A DNA stretch of 64,000 bases from Evansella sp. AB-P1 (GTDB lineage: Bacteria > Bacillota > Bacilli > Bacillales > Salisediminibacteriaceae): contig NZ_JARUKY010000004.1 in assembly GCF_029688925.1 (NCBI RefSeq), positions 1 through 64,000 on the forward strand, in the 5' to 3' direction. A model generated the notes under the pieces. It was not told the origin of the DNA and did not search any database. It worked only from the letters and a program-made list of their open reading frames with translations. Positions within the stretch are counted from its first letter, which is position 1. The number at the start of each line of letters is the position of its first letter. Positions 1 to 8,492 of the stretch are shown here, in pieces. The position numbers and the translations under genes are program-made.

Positions 1-78
1 CACATAGAATTTGAAATCAAATCCCATGCGTTTAGTCTCTATTTGTTTTGTTTTCCCGTATGTTAAATCTATAAAGCA

Positions 79-741
79 TTAATTATAAATAATCGAACGA
101 AGCTTCCAACGACTATCTAAGGCGAACGTCATTATTATATCACCTTGATTTTGTATATCTTTTTGATCTGTTGTATGGAAACTGTATCTAGAAGTAAAAA
201 CCTTTTCATCCTTATCATATTCAAAGTCCACCTGACGAATATAATTATATGGACTTAATGTAATATATTGAAATGTATAGCTCATATTTTCAGTGTCACT
301 AATTTCAAGAGCATCACTTTCTTCATTTATAACAATATTAGAATGTACAGATCGTTCTAAAAAGATATGGTTTCTTTCGTCCATAGCTTTAAAAATATCC
401 ATAGCAAGCTCATCCAATTCCCTTCTTAAAGCTAGTTCTTCTTTACGAAAGTCCTCTACTGCATTTATTTGCTGCTTAAATGTAAGAATATCATTTTTTA
501 AAGTAGCATTTTCTGCTTCTAGATCAGCTATTTGTACTTTATATTCATCATTTTCTTCTCTCAATCTTGTTTGTTCTTGTACAAGATATTCATTTGTTTC
601 GATTAACGTCTGTAAATCATCTGTTTCTTCATTAATTACGTTCTCATCGATATTTTCTCCCTCACTACTTGCATCTCCGTTAGTACATGCTGTTAACAGT
701 ATTAGTCCAGTAGTTAAAACTGTGAATAACACTTTTTTCAT
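79..741 (-). CDS. Acidic coiled-coil lipoprotein, function unknown
   Basis: 220 aa. The N-terminus is a lipoprotein signal peptide with lipobox LTAC, so Cys19 is the probable lipid anchor, followed by an acidic low-complexity stretch (to about residue 45). Residues about 45-120 are rich in Glu, Leu and Lys in a heptad-like pattern (a predicted coiled coil). The C-terminal 90 residues look like a small beta-rich domain; I recognise no family. The start is supported by AAAGGAG about 8 nt upstream of the ATG. It is divergent from the germination operon with 330 bp between them, so no operon link is implied. The extracytoplasmic location is inferred from the lipobox. Confidence 0.75.
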   Translation of the reverse strand: MKKVLFTVLTTGLILLTACTNGDASSEGENIDENVINEETDDLQTLIETNEYLVQEQTRLREENDEYKVQIADLEAENATLKNDILTFKQQINAVEDFRKEELALRRELDELAMDIFKAMDERNHIFLERSVHSNIVINEESDALEISDTENMSYTFQYITLSPYNYIRQVDFEYDKDEKVFTSRYSFHTTDQKDIQNQGDIIMTFALDSRWKLRSIIYN

Positions 742-1072
742 AGGTAGACTCCTTTTACAAATCTTTATTTTTTGACTTGTTACACCATATTGTTATGAAA
801 AACATTCCTTCATGCGTTGAACGAATCATTTAATTAAAAGAGTAGATAGTTTATTTTATCATTTTTTTCCAACCCCTAAAAGGCTTTTCTCCTTACAAAA
901 GTAATCTTTCTATTAAACATATTCATTCTGTCAAAAAAATAGTATGGGAAACTCATCTTAGTTGAAATGAATTAAACTTTCAACGGGTTTGCCCCTTATA
1001 TTTCACTATTTACATAAATTTTCTACATGAGATACAAACTAACATTATAAATAATAGAGGTGGGTTGATCTG
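742..1072. other. Intergenic region between divergent lipoprotein and ger operon
   Basis: 331 bp of AT-rich DNA between two divergent genes, so it must hold the promoters of both. I see no convincing sigma-A hexamer pair or sigma-G element, no hairpin and no small gene with a ribosome binding site. Confidence 0.5.
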
Positions 1073-2662
1073 TTGAGTTTGTTAAACATGCTGTTTAAAA
1101 AAAACAAGAATAAAATGGATAAAAAAGACGAGAATCTAGACGAAGAGTTGATTCAACAACTACTACATGAAGAAGATGGTAGCAAACTTATCTCTGTCGA
1201 TATTAACGAAAATATACGTTACATTAAATCCAGCTTTAATAATAGTTCTGATATTTTATATCGTTCTTTTTCTTTAGGTGATAAACAAGCAGCAATCGTC
1301 TACGTATCCGGATTAGCTAACGAAGATAGAATTTATGAAAATGTCTTAAATCCTTTAATGAAAGAGACAAATGAAACAATTTCCGTAAAACAACTCATTG
1401 AAAATAAAATAACTGTAAGTGAAATTAAACAATTAAATACTCTAAATGGACTAATCAATGATTTAGCCATTGGATATCAAATTTTACTAATTGACCAGTC
1501 GAAAGAAGCAATTGCCTTAGGCCTACCAAAATGGGAAAAAAGGTCAATTGAAGAACCTACAGCAGAACAAGTTGTCCGCGGTCCTCGAGAAGGATTTACG
1601 GAAACGATAGATGACAATATTTCCTTACTTAGAAGAAGAATACGAAGTCCAAAGCTAACATTTCAGTCTAAAAAATTTGGAGAGGTGACACAGACAGAAG
1701 TTGCTGTTGCTTACATCAATGGAATTGTTGATAAAACATTACTAGAGGAAGTCAATAATCGTCTAAACAGAATTAAGATCGATGGTATTTTGGATAGTTC
1801 GTATATTGAAGAATTAATTGAAGATAACCCTTATTCACCTTTTCCACAAATATTGAATACGGAACGACCAGATGTGGTTACATCGTATTTATTGGAAGGG
1901 CACGTTGCAATCATTGTTGATGGCTCTCCATTTGTGATGATTGCTCCAACTACAATGTATGCATTGCTTCAAGCAGCTGAAGATTATTATGAACGATACA
2001 TTATTGGCACCGCACTAAGGTGGTTACGGTATTTATTTGTTGTAATGGCTCTTTTATTTCCTTCTATGTATGTAGCCATTCTTACTTATCATCAAGAAAT
2101 GCTACCTACTACACTTATTATAAGTATAGCTGAGTCTAGAGAAAGAGTACCATTTCCAGCTCTCATTGAAGCATTACTCATGGAAATCATGTTTGAGATT
2201 CTTCGAGAAGCAGGGATCCGATTACCAAAACAAGTAGGTCCAGCTGTTGGTATCGTTGGTGCATTAGTAATTGGTGAAGCTGCCGTACAAGCAGGTATTG
2301 TATCGGCTCCCATGGTAATAGTTGTTGCTGTGACAGGTATTGCCTCTTTTGCTATTCCACGCTACAACGCAGGGATTTCTATCCGTATGCTACGATTCCC
2401 AATTATTATTTTAGCAGGGAGTATTGGTCTTTTAGGAATAATGTTAGGTGTTATCGCTATCGTCATTCATCTCTGTTCCTTACGATCCTTTGGTATGCCA
2501 TATCTAGGTCCACTTGCACCAATGCAATTTAAAGATATAAAAGATGTTCTAATACGTCCACCTCGTTGGAAAATGGACACAAGACCAAATCTTTCTGGAA
2601 ATACGAATGAAGAAAGACAACTCAACAATCAAAAACCAAGTCCTAGTCAAGGAGGAAGTTAA
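1073..2662 (+). CDS. Spore germination protein, GerA/GerAA family (receptor A subunit)
   Basis: 529 aa, the normal length of GerXA subunits. The soluble N-terminal half (to about residue 290) is followed by several membrane segments (about 310-470) and a hydrophilic tail. The family hallmark ESRERVPFP, followed by the conserved LREAG region, is present at about residues 355-385. In the family, A, B and C subunits form a germinant receptor in the spore inner membrane. The start is TTG, with AGAGGTGG 9 nt upstream. First gene of a tight operon with GerXB, GerXC and a small membrane protein. The germinant cannot be told from sequence. Confidence 0.95.
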   Translation: MSLLNMLFKKNKNKMDKKDENLDEELIQQLLHEEDGSKLISVDINENIRYIKSSFNNSSDILYRSFSLGDKQAAIVYVSGLANEDRIYENVLNPLMKETNETISVKQLIENKITVSEIKQLNTLNGLINDLAIGYQILLIDQSKEAIALGLPKWEKRSIEEPTAEQVVRGPREGFTETIDDNISLLRRRIRSPKLTFQSKKFGEVTQTEVAVAYINGIVDKTLLEEVNNRLNRIKIDGILDSSYIEELIEDNPYSPFPQILNTERPDVVTSYLLEGHVAIIVDGSPFVMIAPTTMYALLQAAEDYYERYIIGTALRWLRYLFVVMALLFPSMYVAILTYHQEMLPTTLIISIAESRERVPFPALIEALLMEIMFEILREAGIRLPKQVGPAVGIVGALVIGEAAVQAGIVSAPMVIVVAVTGIASFAIPRYNAGISIRMLRFPIIILAGSIGLLGIMLGVIAIVIHLCSLRSFGMPYLGPLAPMQFKDIKDVLIRPPRWKMDTRPNLSGNTNEERQLNNQKPSPSQGGS

Positions 2663-2663
2663 C

Positions 2664-3776
2664 ATGATAGAGAAAGGACAAATTTCATCTTTTCAAATGG
2701 GACTTGTCATGTACCCTACTATCATTGCAACTGCTATTTTAATTGTTCCCGCAATAACGGCTGCACCAGCCGGAAGAGATATGTGGCTTTCTCCCTTATG
2801 GGGATTAGTGACGGGAGTAGTAACGATCTTTATTTGTATTAAATTAAACGATTACTATCCAAAAAAAACGATAATAGAGTATAGCACAGATATTATTGGA
2901 TCAATCCCAGCAAAACTATTAGGGTTTGGCTACCTATTTTTTTTGTTTCATGTCAGTGGCGTGATTGTAAGAGAGTATGCGGATTTTATTGTTGGAATTT
3001 TTATGCTTCAAACACCTGTTCTAGTAGTGATTACAGGAATGGTACTAGTTTCAGCTTTCGCTGTCCGCGGTGGACTTGAAGTAATCGCACGATCAAGTGA
3101 ATTTTTCGTACCTATTGTTGTTTTTATCCTTTTTTTTATTATTGTTCTTCTCGTTCCTGAGTTAGATTTTTTGAAGATGTTACCTATTTTTGAAGATGGT
3201 ATTACACCTTCAATAAAGGGAGCAGCATCTATCCAAGCATGGTATAGTGAATTTTTTATTATTGCTTTCTTTCTCCCATTTCTTTCTGATCGAGAAAAGG
3301 CAATGAAGTGGAGCTTATTGTCCCTTGTTATGATTGCAATTACGTTAGTCCTTACGAACCTAGCTACTTTCATGCTATATGGAATGTTAACAGAAGAGCT
3401 ATCTTACCCTCTTATAAGTGCAACACGATATGTAAGTATTGCTGACTTCTTTGAAAATATTGAATCAATCGTAATGGCATTATGGGTAGCAGGTGCTTTT
3501 ATAAAAATTACGGCATTTTATTATGCATTTGTACTAGGAACTGCTCAATTATTTAAGCTTTCAAGTTATCGCCCAATCGTCTTTCCGTTAGGAATAATGC
3601 TTATTGTATCTAGTATTTGGGCAGCTCAAAGCTTCACGGAAGTAAAGGACGCACTTGGAAAAGCAGTTCCATTCTATTTACCTTTATTTGGTACAATTAT
3701 CCCTTTTCTACTGTTCCTCGTTGCTGTAGTTAAAAAGAAAGTGAAGAAATCTCCTCAGCAACAGAAGCAAGCATAA
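2664..3776 (+). CDS. Spore germination protein, GerB/GerAB permease family (receptor B subunit)
   Basis: 370 aa integral membrane protein with about 10 hydrophobic segments, an amino-acid-permease-like (APC superfamily) fold in the GerAB family. The start MIEKGQISSFQ is typical of GerAB proteins. I chose ATG 2664, 1 nt after the GerXA stop and preceded by GGAGGA inside the end of gerXA; an in-frame ATG at 2607 lies within the upstream gene and is unlikely. Known family role: the B subunit carries the germinant-binding site. Short basic C-terminus. Probably translationally coupled to GerXA. Confidence 0.95.
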   Translation: MIEKGQISSFQMGLVMYPTIIATAILIVPAITAAPAGRDMWLSPLWGLVTGVVTIFICIKLNDYYPKKTIIEYSTDIIGSIPAKLLGFGYLFFLFHVSGVIVREYADFIVGIFMLQTPVLVVITGMVLVSAFAVRGGLEVIARSSEFFVPIVVFILFFIIVLLVPELDFLKMLPIFEDGITPSIKGAASIQAWYSEFFIIAFFLPFLSDREKAMKWSLLSLVMIAITLVLTNLATFMLYGMLTEELSYPLISATRYVSIADFFENIESIVMALWVAGAFIKITAFYYAFVLGTAQLFKLSSYRPIVFPLGIMLIVSSIWAAQSFTEVKDALGKAVPFYLPLFGTIIPFLLFLVAVVKKKVKKSPQQQKQA

Positions 3777-3810
3777 AGGAAGTAACTCCTACATAAAGGG
3801 GGCATACATT

Positions 3811-4977
3811 TTGAAAAACTCTCAATTTAAAAAATTTATTTCGTTCTTTCTGTACATTCTGGCAGTTATTTTACTATCCGGCTGCTGGGATCGCATTGAA
3901 GTAAATGATATTGCTTTAGTGATGGGAACTGGAATCGATTACTTTAATGATGATGAAATTGAACTGTCTATCGAAGTAAAGCTTCCTGGTGGAGAAGCTT
4001 CAGGTACTGGTGATGGAGGTGGAGGTGAACAGCAAACCTTTGTCCATTCAGCAACAGGGAAAACTATGGCCGAAGCCCTTTCCCATTTGCAAATGAGATT
4101 TCCACGTAGACTCTTTTGGGGACATAATCGCGTGATTGTAATAAATGAGGAATATGCAAGAAAAGAAGGAATAAGTCAAGAACTTGAATTTTTCTCCAGA
4201 TCTCCCCAAGCTCGTGTACGTGATAGGGTTTTTGTTACGAATGTAAAAGCAAAAAAATTATTATCTACTAATCAGCATCTAGAAACAATGACTGCAGAAA
4301 CGCTAAGAGAATTAAGTGATACGAACATTGGAATTGATATATCTGTTAGAGACGTTCTTTTAGGCTTAAAAAATGATGAAAATGAAGTAGTTGTTCCAAT
4401 GATTACTATATCACAAGATACGGAAGGATCTGTTGAAGGGAAAAATGAGGTGGAACTATTAGGCACTGCAGCATTCAGAGGTAATATGATGCATGATGTA
4501 TTAACGATGGAGTTAACTAGGGGGTTACTGTGGTTCAGAAATGAAATAGATCTAGCTACTGTTACAATAGAACCTGAAGAAGCAGACGGTTATATTTCCG
4601 CACTAATGGTATCAGCAAACTCAAAATTAATACCTGAAATAAGAGACGGAGAATGGAGAATTACAATTAAAGCGGTTTCTGAAGATGATATTATTCAAAA
4701 CACAACTAATCTAGATTTAACAAAAATGGATGTTTTGCAATCCGTAGAAAAGCAGTTCGAGGAGATCATATTAGAACGACTAGTAAAAACAGTAGATCGT
4801 GTGCAAAAAGAAATAAAGAGTGATGTACTTGGATTTAATGAAGCCTTTCATCGGAAATATCCAAATGAATGGGATATGCATAAAGAAAATTGGAATGATT
4901 TCTTTACAAATATAGAAGTGGATTATGATGTAAAGGTTTATGTCCGCAGATTAGGCCTTTCTACTGGGAAAAGGTAA
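3811..4977 (+). CDS. Spore germination lipoprotein, Ger(x)C family (receptor C subunit)
   Basis: 388 aa. Signal peptide with lipobox LSGC; Cys25 would be lipidated. It is followed by the typical GerAC start CWDRIEVNDIALVMGTGID. A Gly/Glu-rich loop lies at about residues 60-75, and the family's C-terminal domain ends with the YDVKVYVRRLG region. TTG start with AAAGGGGG 8 nt upstream. GerAC subunits sit on the outer face of the spore inner membrane and are needed for receptor assembly. It lies 34 nt after GerXB and is surely co-transcribed. Confidence 0.95.
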   Translation: MKNSQFKKFISFFLYILAVILLSGCWDRIEVNDIALVMGTGIDYFNDDEIELSIEVKLPGGEASGTGDGGGGEQQTFVHSATGKTMAEALSHLQMRFPRRLFWGHNRVIVINEEYARKEGISQELEFFSRSPQARVRDRVFVTNVKAKKLLSTNQHLETMTAETLRELSDTNIGIDISVRDVLLGLKNDENEVVVPMITISQDTEGSVEGKNEVELLGTAAFRGNMMHDVLTMELTRGLLWFRNEIDLATVTIEPEEADGYISALMVSANSKLIPEIRDGEWRITIKAVSEDDIIQNTTNLDLTKMDVLQSVEKQFEEIILERLVKTVDRVQKEIKSDVLGFNEAFHRKYPNEWDMHKENWNDFFTNIEVDYDVKVYVRRLGLSTGKR

Positions 4978-4995
4978 TTCAAAGGAGGAAAACAG

Positions 4996-5223
4996 TTGAA
5001 ATTTATTTATGTTTTAGCCGTAGGTGCCGTTATTGTTTTCATTGTTTATTTTGAATTACATCAGAAGAAGGAAATGAAAAAAAAAGAAAAAGTAGTCTTT
5101 TTCTCTTTAACTGCATTCGCATATGGATTGGCGATAATGATTATTTTTTTCCCAGAGATATATGGCCCTACACAATTTATTTCTCATTTGTTTGAACCTT
5201 TAGCATTTTGGTTGCTCCAATAG
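4996..5223 (+). CDS. Small two-helix membrane protein at end of ger operon
   Basis: 75 aa. Hydrophobic segments at about residues 3-19 and 34-52, separated by a Lys-rich stretch, so a two-helix membrane protein with a basic loop. The TTG start is preceded by AAAGGAGGA at ideal spacing, 18 nt after the GerXC stop. Small membrane proteins (GerD-like or 'D subunits') accompany some germinant receptors and tune their activity; this protein is a candidate for that role by position only. I do not recognise a family. Confidence 0.7.
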   Translation: MKFIYVLAVGAVIVFIVYFELHQKKEMKKKEKVVFFSLTAFAYGLAIMIIFFPEIYGPTQFISHLFEPLAFWLLQ

Positions 5224-5235
5224 ATTTATAAGGGT

Positions 5236-5267
5236 AAAAAAAAAACCAACTCCAAGATTGGAATTGG
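5236..5267 (-). terminator. Rho-independent terminator for the Gly/Tyr-rich protein gene
   Basis: On the minus strand a 10-bp stem (5246-5255 with 5258-5267, one G-U pair) is followed by a run of nine or more T. It lies just past the stop of the minus-strand gene at 5299-5610 and may also stop ger operon transcripts. Confidence 0.7.
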
Positions 5268-5298
5268 AAATTATCGCAAGCAATCTTCCCATCACCTT

Positions 5299-5610
5299 CT
5301 ACCAAAAAAACGCTGCTCCTAACGCAAAACCACCAATAGCCGCTAATGCTACTGGGAACCAGCCATAACCATATCCAGGGTATGCTCCATATCCTGGATA
5401 ACCATATCCACCACCATAGTAATAACCTCCCCCATAATAGCCATAACCATAACCTCTCTCACAAGAAGCATCAACAGGCTCTAACCATACATGAGTACGA
5501 TCAATATGAGCAATTTTCCCCATATATTCCTTTCCTGATCTATCGTAAATTTTGACAACCTTCCCTTTATGCTTACAACAAAGATCAAAATAATATGCTG
5601 GATTTGTCAT
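5299..5610 (-). CDS. Gly/Tyr-rich small protein with SH3-like N-terminus and C-terminal hydrophobic segment
   Basis: 103 aa. Three parts: residues 1-45 with LCCKHKGKVVKIYDRSGKE and VWLEP, a small beta-rich (SH3/Sm-like) pattern; a Gly/Tyr-rich repeat (about 50-80, GYGYYGGG-type); and a C-terminal hydrophobic end VALAAIGGFALGAAFFW. A clear paralogue lies at 20923-21249 with the same three-part layout. Start ATG with AGGAGGTGC just upstream. Gly/Tyr-rich proteins are common in Bacillus spore coats, so a coat or spore-surface role is plausible but not shown. The CC pair near the N-terminus is conserved in both copies. Confidence 0.8.
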   Translation of the reverse strand: MTNPAYYFDLCCKHKGKVVKIYDRSGKEYMGKIAHIDRTHVWLEPVDASCERGYGYGYYGGGYYYGGGYGYPGYGAYPGYGYGWFPVALAAIGGFALGAAFFW

Positions 5611-5732
5611 AGAAGCACCTCCTTTGTACGCTTTACATACCTATTATATTTAAAATTAGAAAATTGGATTGGATAAGTGTCCCTGACATTTCATATGAAA
5701 GTGAATACCCCTATAGAAAGGAGAGATAAAAC

Positions 5733-6452
5733 ATGAATGAGTATATGGATATGTTAGCAGCATACGGAGTCACTTCTGCACGACCAGGTGGCAAACTGAT
5801 GACAAATACAATATTTGAAAAACATCCATTAAAAAAAAATAGTGCTGTTCTCGAATTAGGTTGCGGATTAGGTGATACAGCTAAATTTTTAGTGGACAAA
5901 TGGAACGTAAATATAGATGCGATGGATATAAATAAAAAAATGCTTCAAAAAGCAAAAGTTAGGCATAAAAGGGAAAAAAATATAAATTGGATTGTAGGGG
6001 ACTTTACTTCCTATGAATTTCCTCAAAAAAACTATGACGGAATTGTTGCTGAATCTGTATTATCCTTTACAAACGTCCCAGAATCACTAAAATTATTAAA
6101 TCAACGTTTAAATAATGATGGAAAGCTGTATTTTTTAGAACCTATTTATTTAGGGGGACTATTAGATAAGGAAATCCAAGAATATAAAGACTTTTATGGA
6201 TTTCAACATCTTTATACGGAGAATGAATGGAAAGAAGTTTGCTCTAGTAAGAACTTTTCTACCATAGACATAGTAAGGAGCTATGATATTCCGGAGATTG
6301 ATGGAACTGATAATGTATTTCCAGAGCTAGTCATTGATAATAATCTAAATAAAAAGCATATTGAAATTCTAGAAAAACATAATGAGTTAACAGAAAACTA
6401 TTTTGCATACTTTGATTTCGCCTATTTCGTATCCAAACGTCAAGATAATTAA
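5733..6452 (+). CDS. Class I SAM-dependent methyltransferase
   Basis: 239 aa. Motif I VLELGCGLGD at about residues 36-45 binds SAM. The acidic loop MDINKKM follows at about 68-74, then the WIVGDF motif at about 89-94 and the post-II motif YDGIVAESVLSF. Fold and length fit a UbiE/Methyltransf_11-type small-molecule methyltransferase; the substrate is unknown. Start ATG preceded by AAAGGAGAG. It is alone between a convergent and a degenerate repeat region, so context gives no help. It begins 120 bp from the divergent Gly/Tyr-rich gene. Confidence 0.85.
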   Translation: MNEYMDMLAAYGVTSARPGGKLMTNTIFEKHPLKKNSAVLELGCGLGDTAKFLVDKWNVNIDAMDINKKMLQKAKVRHKREKNINWIVGDFTSYEFPQKNYDGIVAESVLSFTNVPESLKLLNQRLNNDGKLYFLEPIYLGGLLDKEIQEYKDFYGFQHLYTENEWKEVCSSKNFSTIDIVRSYDIPEIDGTDNVFPELVIDNNLNKKHIEILEKHNELTENYFAYFDFAYFVSKRQDN

Positions 6453-6655
6453 GAAAAGCGCATGGCGCCCAATTACGCCTAAGTACAGCCTACGTCCTGT
6501 AGGCAACGGCGTAATATCGACATCCTGTCTCCCGGCGACTAGCAAATGTTCTGGCCGTTAAAAAGCGCTATTTACTTTTTATACGGACAGGTTATTTGAC
6601 ACGAGGTGATGACGCCTCAATTAACCTAAGAACGCCCACGTCCTGTCTCCTAGAC
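6451..6655. repeat. Degenerate GC-richer intergenic repeat (AAGAAAAGCGCATGG family)
   Basis: About 200 bp, visibly richer in G+C than the surroundings, beginning AAGAAAAGCGCATGG and containing three copies of (A)CxTCCTGT-type words such as CTACGTCCTGTAGG and CCCACGTCCTGTC. Related fragments occur at 8005-8033, 14516-14552 and 41421-41475. No reading frame with a ribosome binding site. It resembles intergenic repeat families of Bacillaceae; no transposase is linked to it here. Confidence 0.6.
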
Positions 6656-6700
6656 ATCTTTCAAAGTAAAGATTTTATGAGTTCTTATCTTATTAAACAA

Positions 6701-6736
6701 AGGAGTAACAATGGATTCTCCTCCTTCGTTACTCCT
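6701..6736 (-). terminator. Terminator after isoaspartyl dipeptidase gene
   Basis: Inverted repeat AGGAGTAAC...GTTACTCCT (9 bp, 6701-6709 with 6728-6736), followed on the minus strand by a T-rich stretch. It lies 17 bp past the stop of the minus-strand gene that ends at 6753. Confidence 0.6.
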
Positions 6737-6752
6737 ATTTTCACTTTTTTCC

Positions 6753-7916
6753 TTATTCGAACGTCCCTTTCATAAGTACTTCCTTCTCCTTCATCATCCA
6801 GTTTCCTTTCGCCATAACAGCTTCTATTGAAAAATTGTCCTTAGATAGCATGACAATGTCACCGTCCAATCCTTCCTTTATTCTACCTTTAGATAGAAGC
6901 TTCAATATGGATGCTGGATTGGAAGTAGCAACTTTTAGAGCCTTTTCGATAGGTATTCCTTCAACTACAATTGCATTTCGAATTTCTTGGAATAAACTCG
7001 TTAACCTACCTACACCTAAACCAATAAAATCTCCATTATCATCAAATTTCGGTAAGCTACCTTGACCATCTGATGTAAAGGTTATTTGTTCAATGGAAAC
7101 TCCTTCCTCTAACAAATACTTTAAACATTTACTACTACTTAATTTAGCATTTTTCTGAACTGAACTAGTTGTTAAATCAATATAGCCTCCTTTTTTTGCA
7201 TAGTATACTCCAGCCTCAAGTAATTCTTCTGTTCGATTAATGTGGGTAGGTAAAAATTGTTTGATGGGAACGTCTGTCTTCTGAACTACCTGTTCTAATA
7301 AATCTAATTTTCCTGGTCCATTCCCCACATGAACAATGACAATACCACCCTTACCAGATAAAAGTGCACCAATTCGAGATTCACTTGCTAGTTTAGCTAA
7401 CTCCTCTTCTGTAGGCTGGGATGATCGATGATCAGAAATTGCAATTTCACCTGCTCCGATTATCTCTTGTATAAACATGACATCCTTTTCAACAGATCCA
7501 GTTAATGTTTTTACTGGGAAATGATAATTCCCACTAACGCAATAACAAGAAATTCCTTCTTCAGTTAGGCCCTTAGCCTTTGCCACGAGATTTTCCATTG
7601 TTCTTGCTGTACCATCTGTTCCAAGAAGCCCTACAACCGTTGTAACTCCTCCCAATACACAATCAGAAAGCATTAGTTCTGGAGTTCTTGTACGAAAACT
7701 ACCTTCTCCTCCACCTCCAGTGATGTGAACATGACCATCAATTAGACCTGGTATTATTATTTTTTCAGAGGCATCTACTACTTCTATGTAATCTTCTTGA
7801 ATGTCTATAGAGATATGGTCACTAACTACTCCTATTTTCCCATCACAAATAAGGATATCTTTTTTTCCAATATAATCTGGACTATAAACCTCTCCATTTT
7901 TTATTAGCTTTAACAT
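6753..7916 (-). CDS. iadA: Isoaspartyl dipeptidase (beta-aspartyl peptidase), amidohydrolase superfamily
   Basis: 387 aa, matching IadA (about 390 aa). Conserved metal-binding start of the barrel PGLIDGHVHITGGGGEG (about residues 56-72), the TTVVGLLGTDG segment, and the late LPTHINRT and FTSDGQGSLPKF motifs containing further metal ligands. In the family the enzyme hydrolyses dipeptides with isoaspartyl linkages, cleaning up damaged protein fragments; it is a cytoplasmic zinc enzyme. ATG start with GGGGGGAAA upstream. Monocistronic by position, with its own terminator. Confident family call; substrate range not tested by sequence. Confidence 0.9.
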   Translation of the reverse strand: MLKLIKNGEVYSPDYIGKKDILICDGKIGVVSDHISIDIQEDYIEVVDASEKIIIPGLIDGHVHITGGGGEGSFRTRTPELMLSDCVLGGVTTVVGLLGTDGTARTMENLVAKAKGLTEEGISCYCVSGNYHFPVKTLTGSVEKDVMFIQEIIGAGEIAISDHRSSQPTEEELAKLASESRIGALLSGKGGIVIVHVGNGPGKLDLLEQVVQKTDVPIKQFLPTHINRTEELLEAGVYYAKKGGYIDLTTSSVQKNAKLSSSKCLKYLLEEGVSIEQITFTSDGQGSLPKFDDNGDFIGLGVGRLTSLFQEIRNAIVVEGIPIEKALKVATSNPASILKLLSKGRIKEGLDGDIVMLSKDNFSIEAVMAKGNWMMKEKEVLMKGTFE

Positions 7917-8004
7917 GCTTTCCCCCCTTGTCTTATTAATGTAACTATATCACAACAACTTTCTAGAAAGGGAAGAACAAAGATTACGAAAACAGCCTTA
8001 CAAA

Positions 8005-8033
8005 ATAAGAAAAGCGCAAGGCGTCCTAGCCGA
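8005..8033. repeat. Fragment of the AAGAAAAGCGCA repeat family
   Basis: ATAAGAAAAGCGCAAGGCG followed by TCCTAGCC; matches the left end of the repeat at 6451. Short and degenerate. Confidence 0.5.
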
Positions 8034-8091
8034 TTTTTGAAAAAGTTATCCACATGAGTTAATTTCAAAATATTTCCTAAAACAAAGAAAA

Positions 8092-8114
8092 AACCTCTGT
8101 TTCATTCAGAGGTT
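8092..8114 (-). terminator. Terminator overlapping the stop of the small membrane protein gene
   Basis: Stem AACCTCTG / CAGAGGTT (8092-8114) followed on the minus strand by TTTTTTC. The stop codon of the 8113-8388 gene lies at the edge of the stem. Confidence 0.7.
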
Positions 8115-8388
8115 AAAAGCTGTATGTATAATAATATACCGCTAAGACTATTGCTAAAGCACCGAAAACTGTTAGTCCAACAGAAGCAAACTGAGGTTTA
8201 TGATGGTAAAGCTTAATTATTCCATAATACATTAACAACATAACTAACATAAATAATATTCCGTCGATAATTGGGTGGAATAATGTTAATTGTGTTGTCG
8301 TATGTTGATATATGGAGAAATTTACGAGTATGGCTATTGTCCAGCCAATAAAAATTATCAAACCTGAATACTTTAATACGTGTTTCAT
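8113..8388 (-). CDS. Small integral membrane protein, function unknown
   Basis: 91 aa with three predicted membrane helices (about residues 8-27, 37-58 and 69-90), leaving almost no soluble part. ATG start with AAGGAG 8 nt upstream and its own terminator at the stop codon, so it is a real single-gene unit. Divergent from the sensor kinase gene (about 100 bp between). No family recognised. Confidence 0.7.
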   Translation of the reverse strand: MKHVLKYSGLIIFIGWTIAILVNFSIYQHTTTQLTLFHPIIDGILFMLVMLLMYYGIIKLYHHKPQFASVGLTVFGALAIVLAVYYYTYSF

Positions 8389-8492
8389 TTTATCAACTCC
8401 TTATATTTATACATTATCGTCACATTTGCTTATTGTATTTTTTTGTCATAATACGTAAAATGTAGTATCAGGGAAAATCGGAGGGGTCTTTG

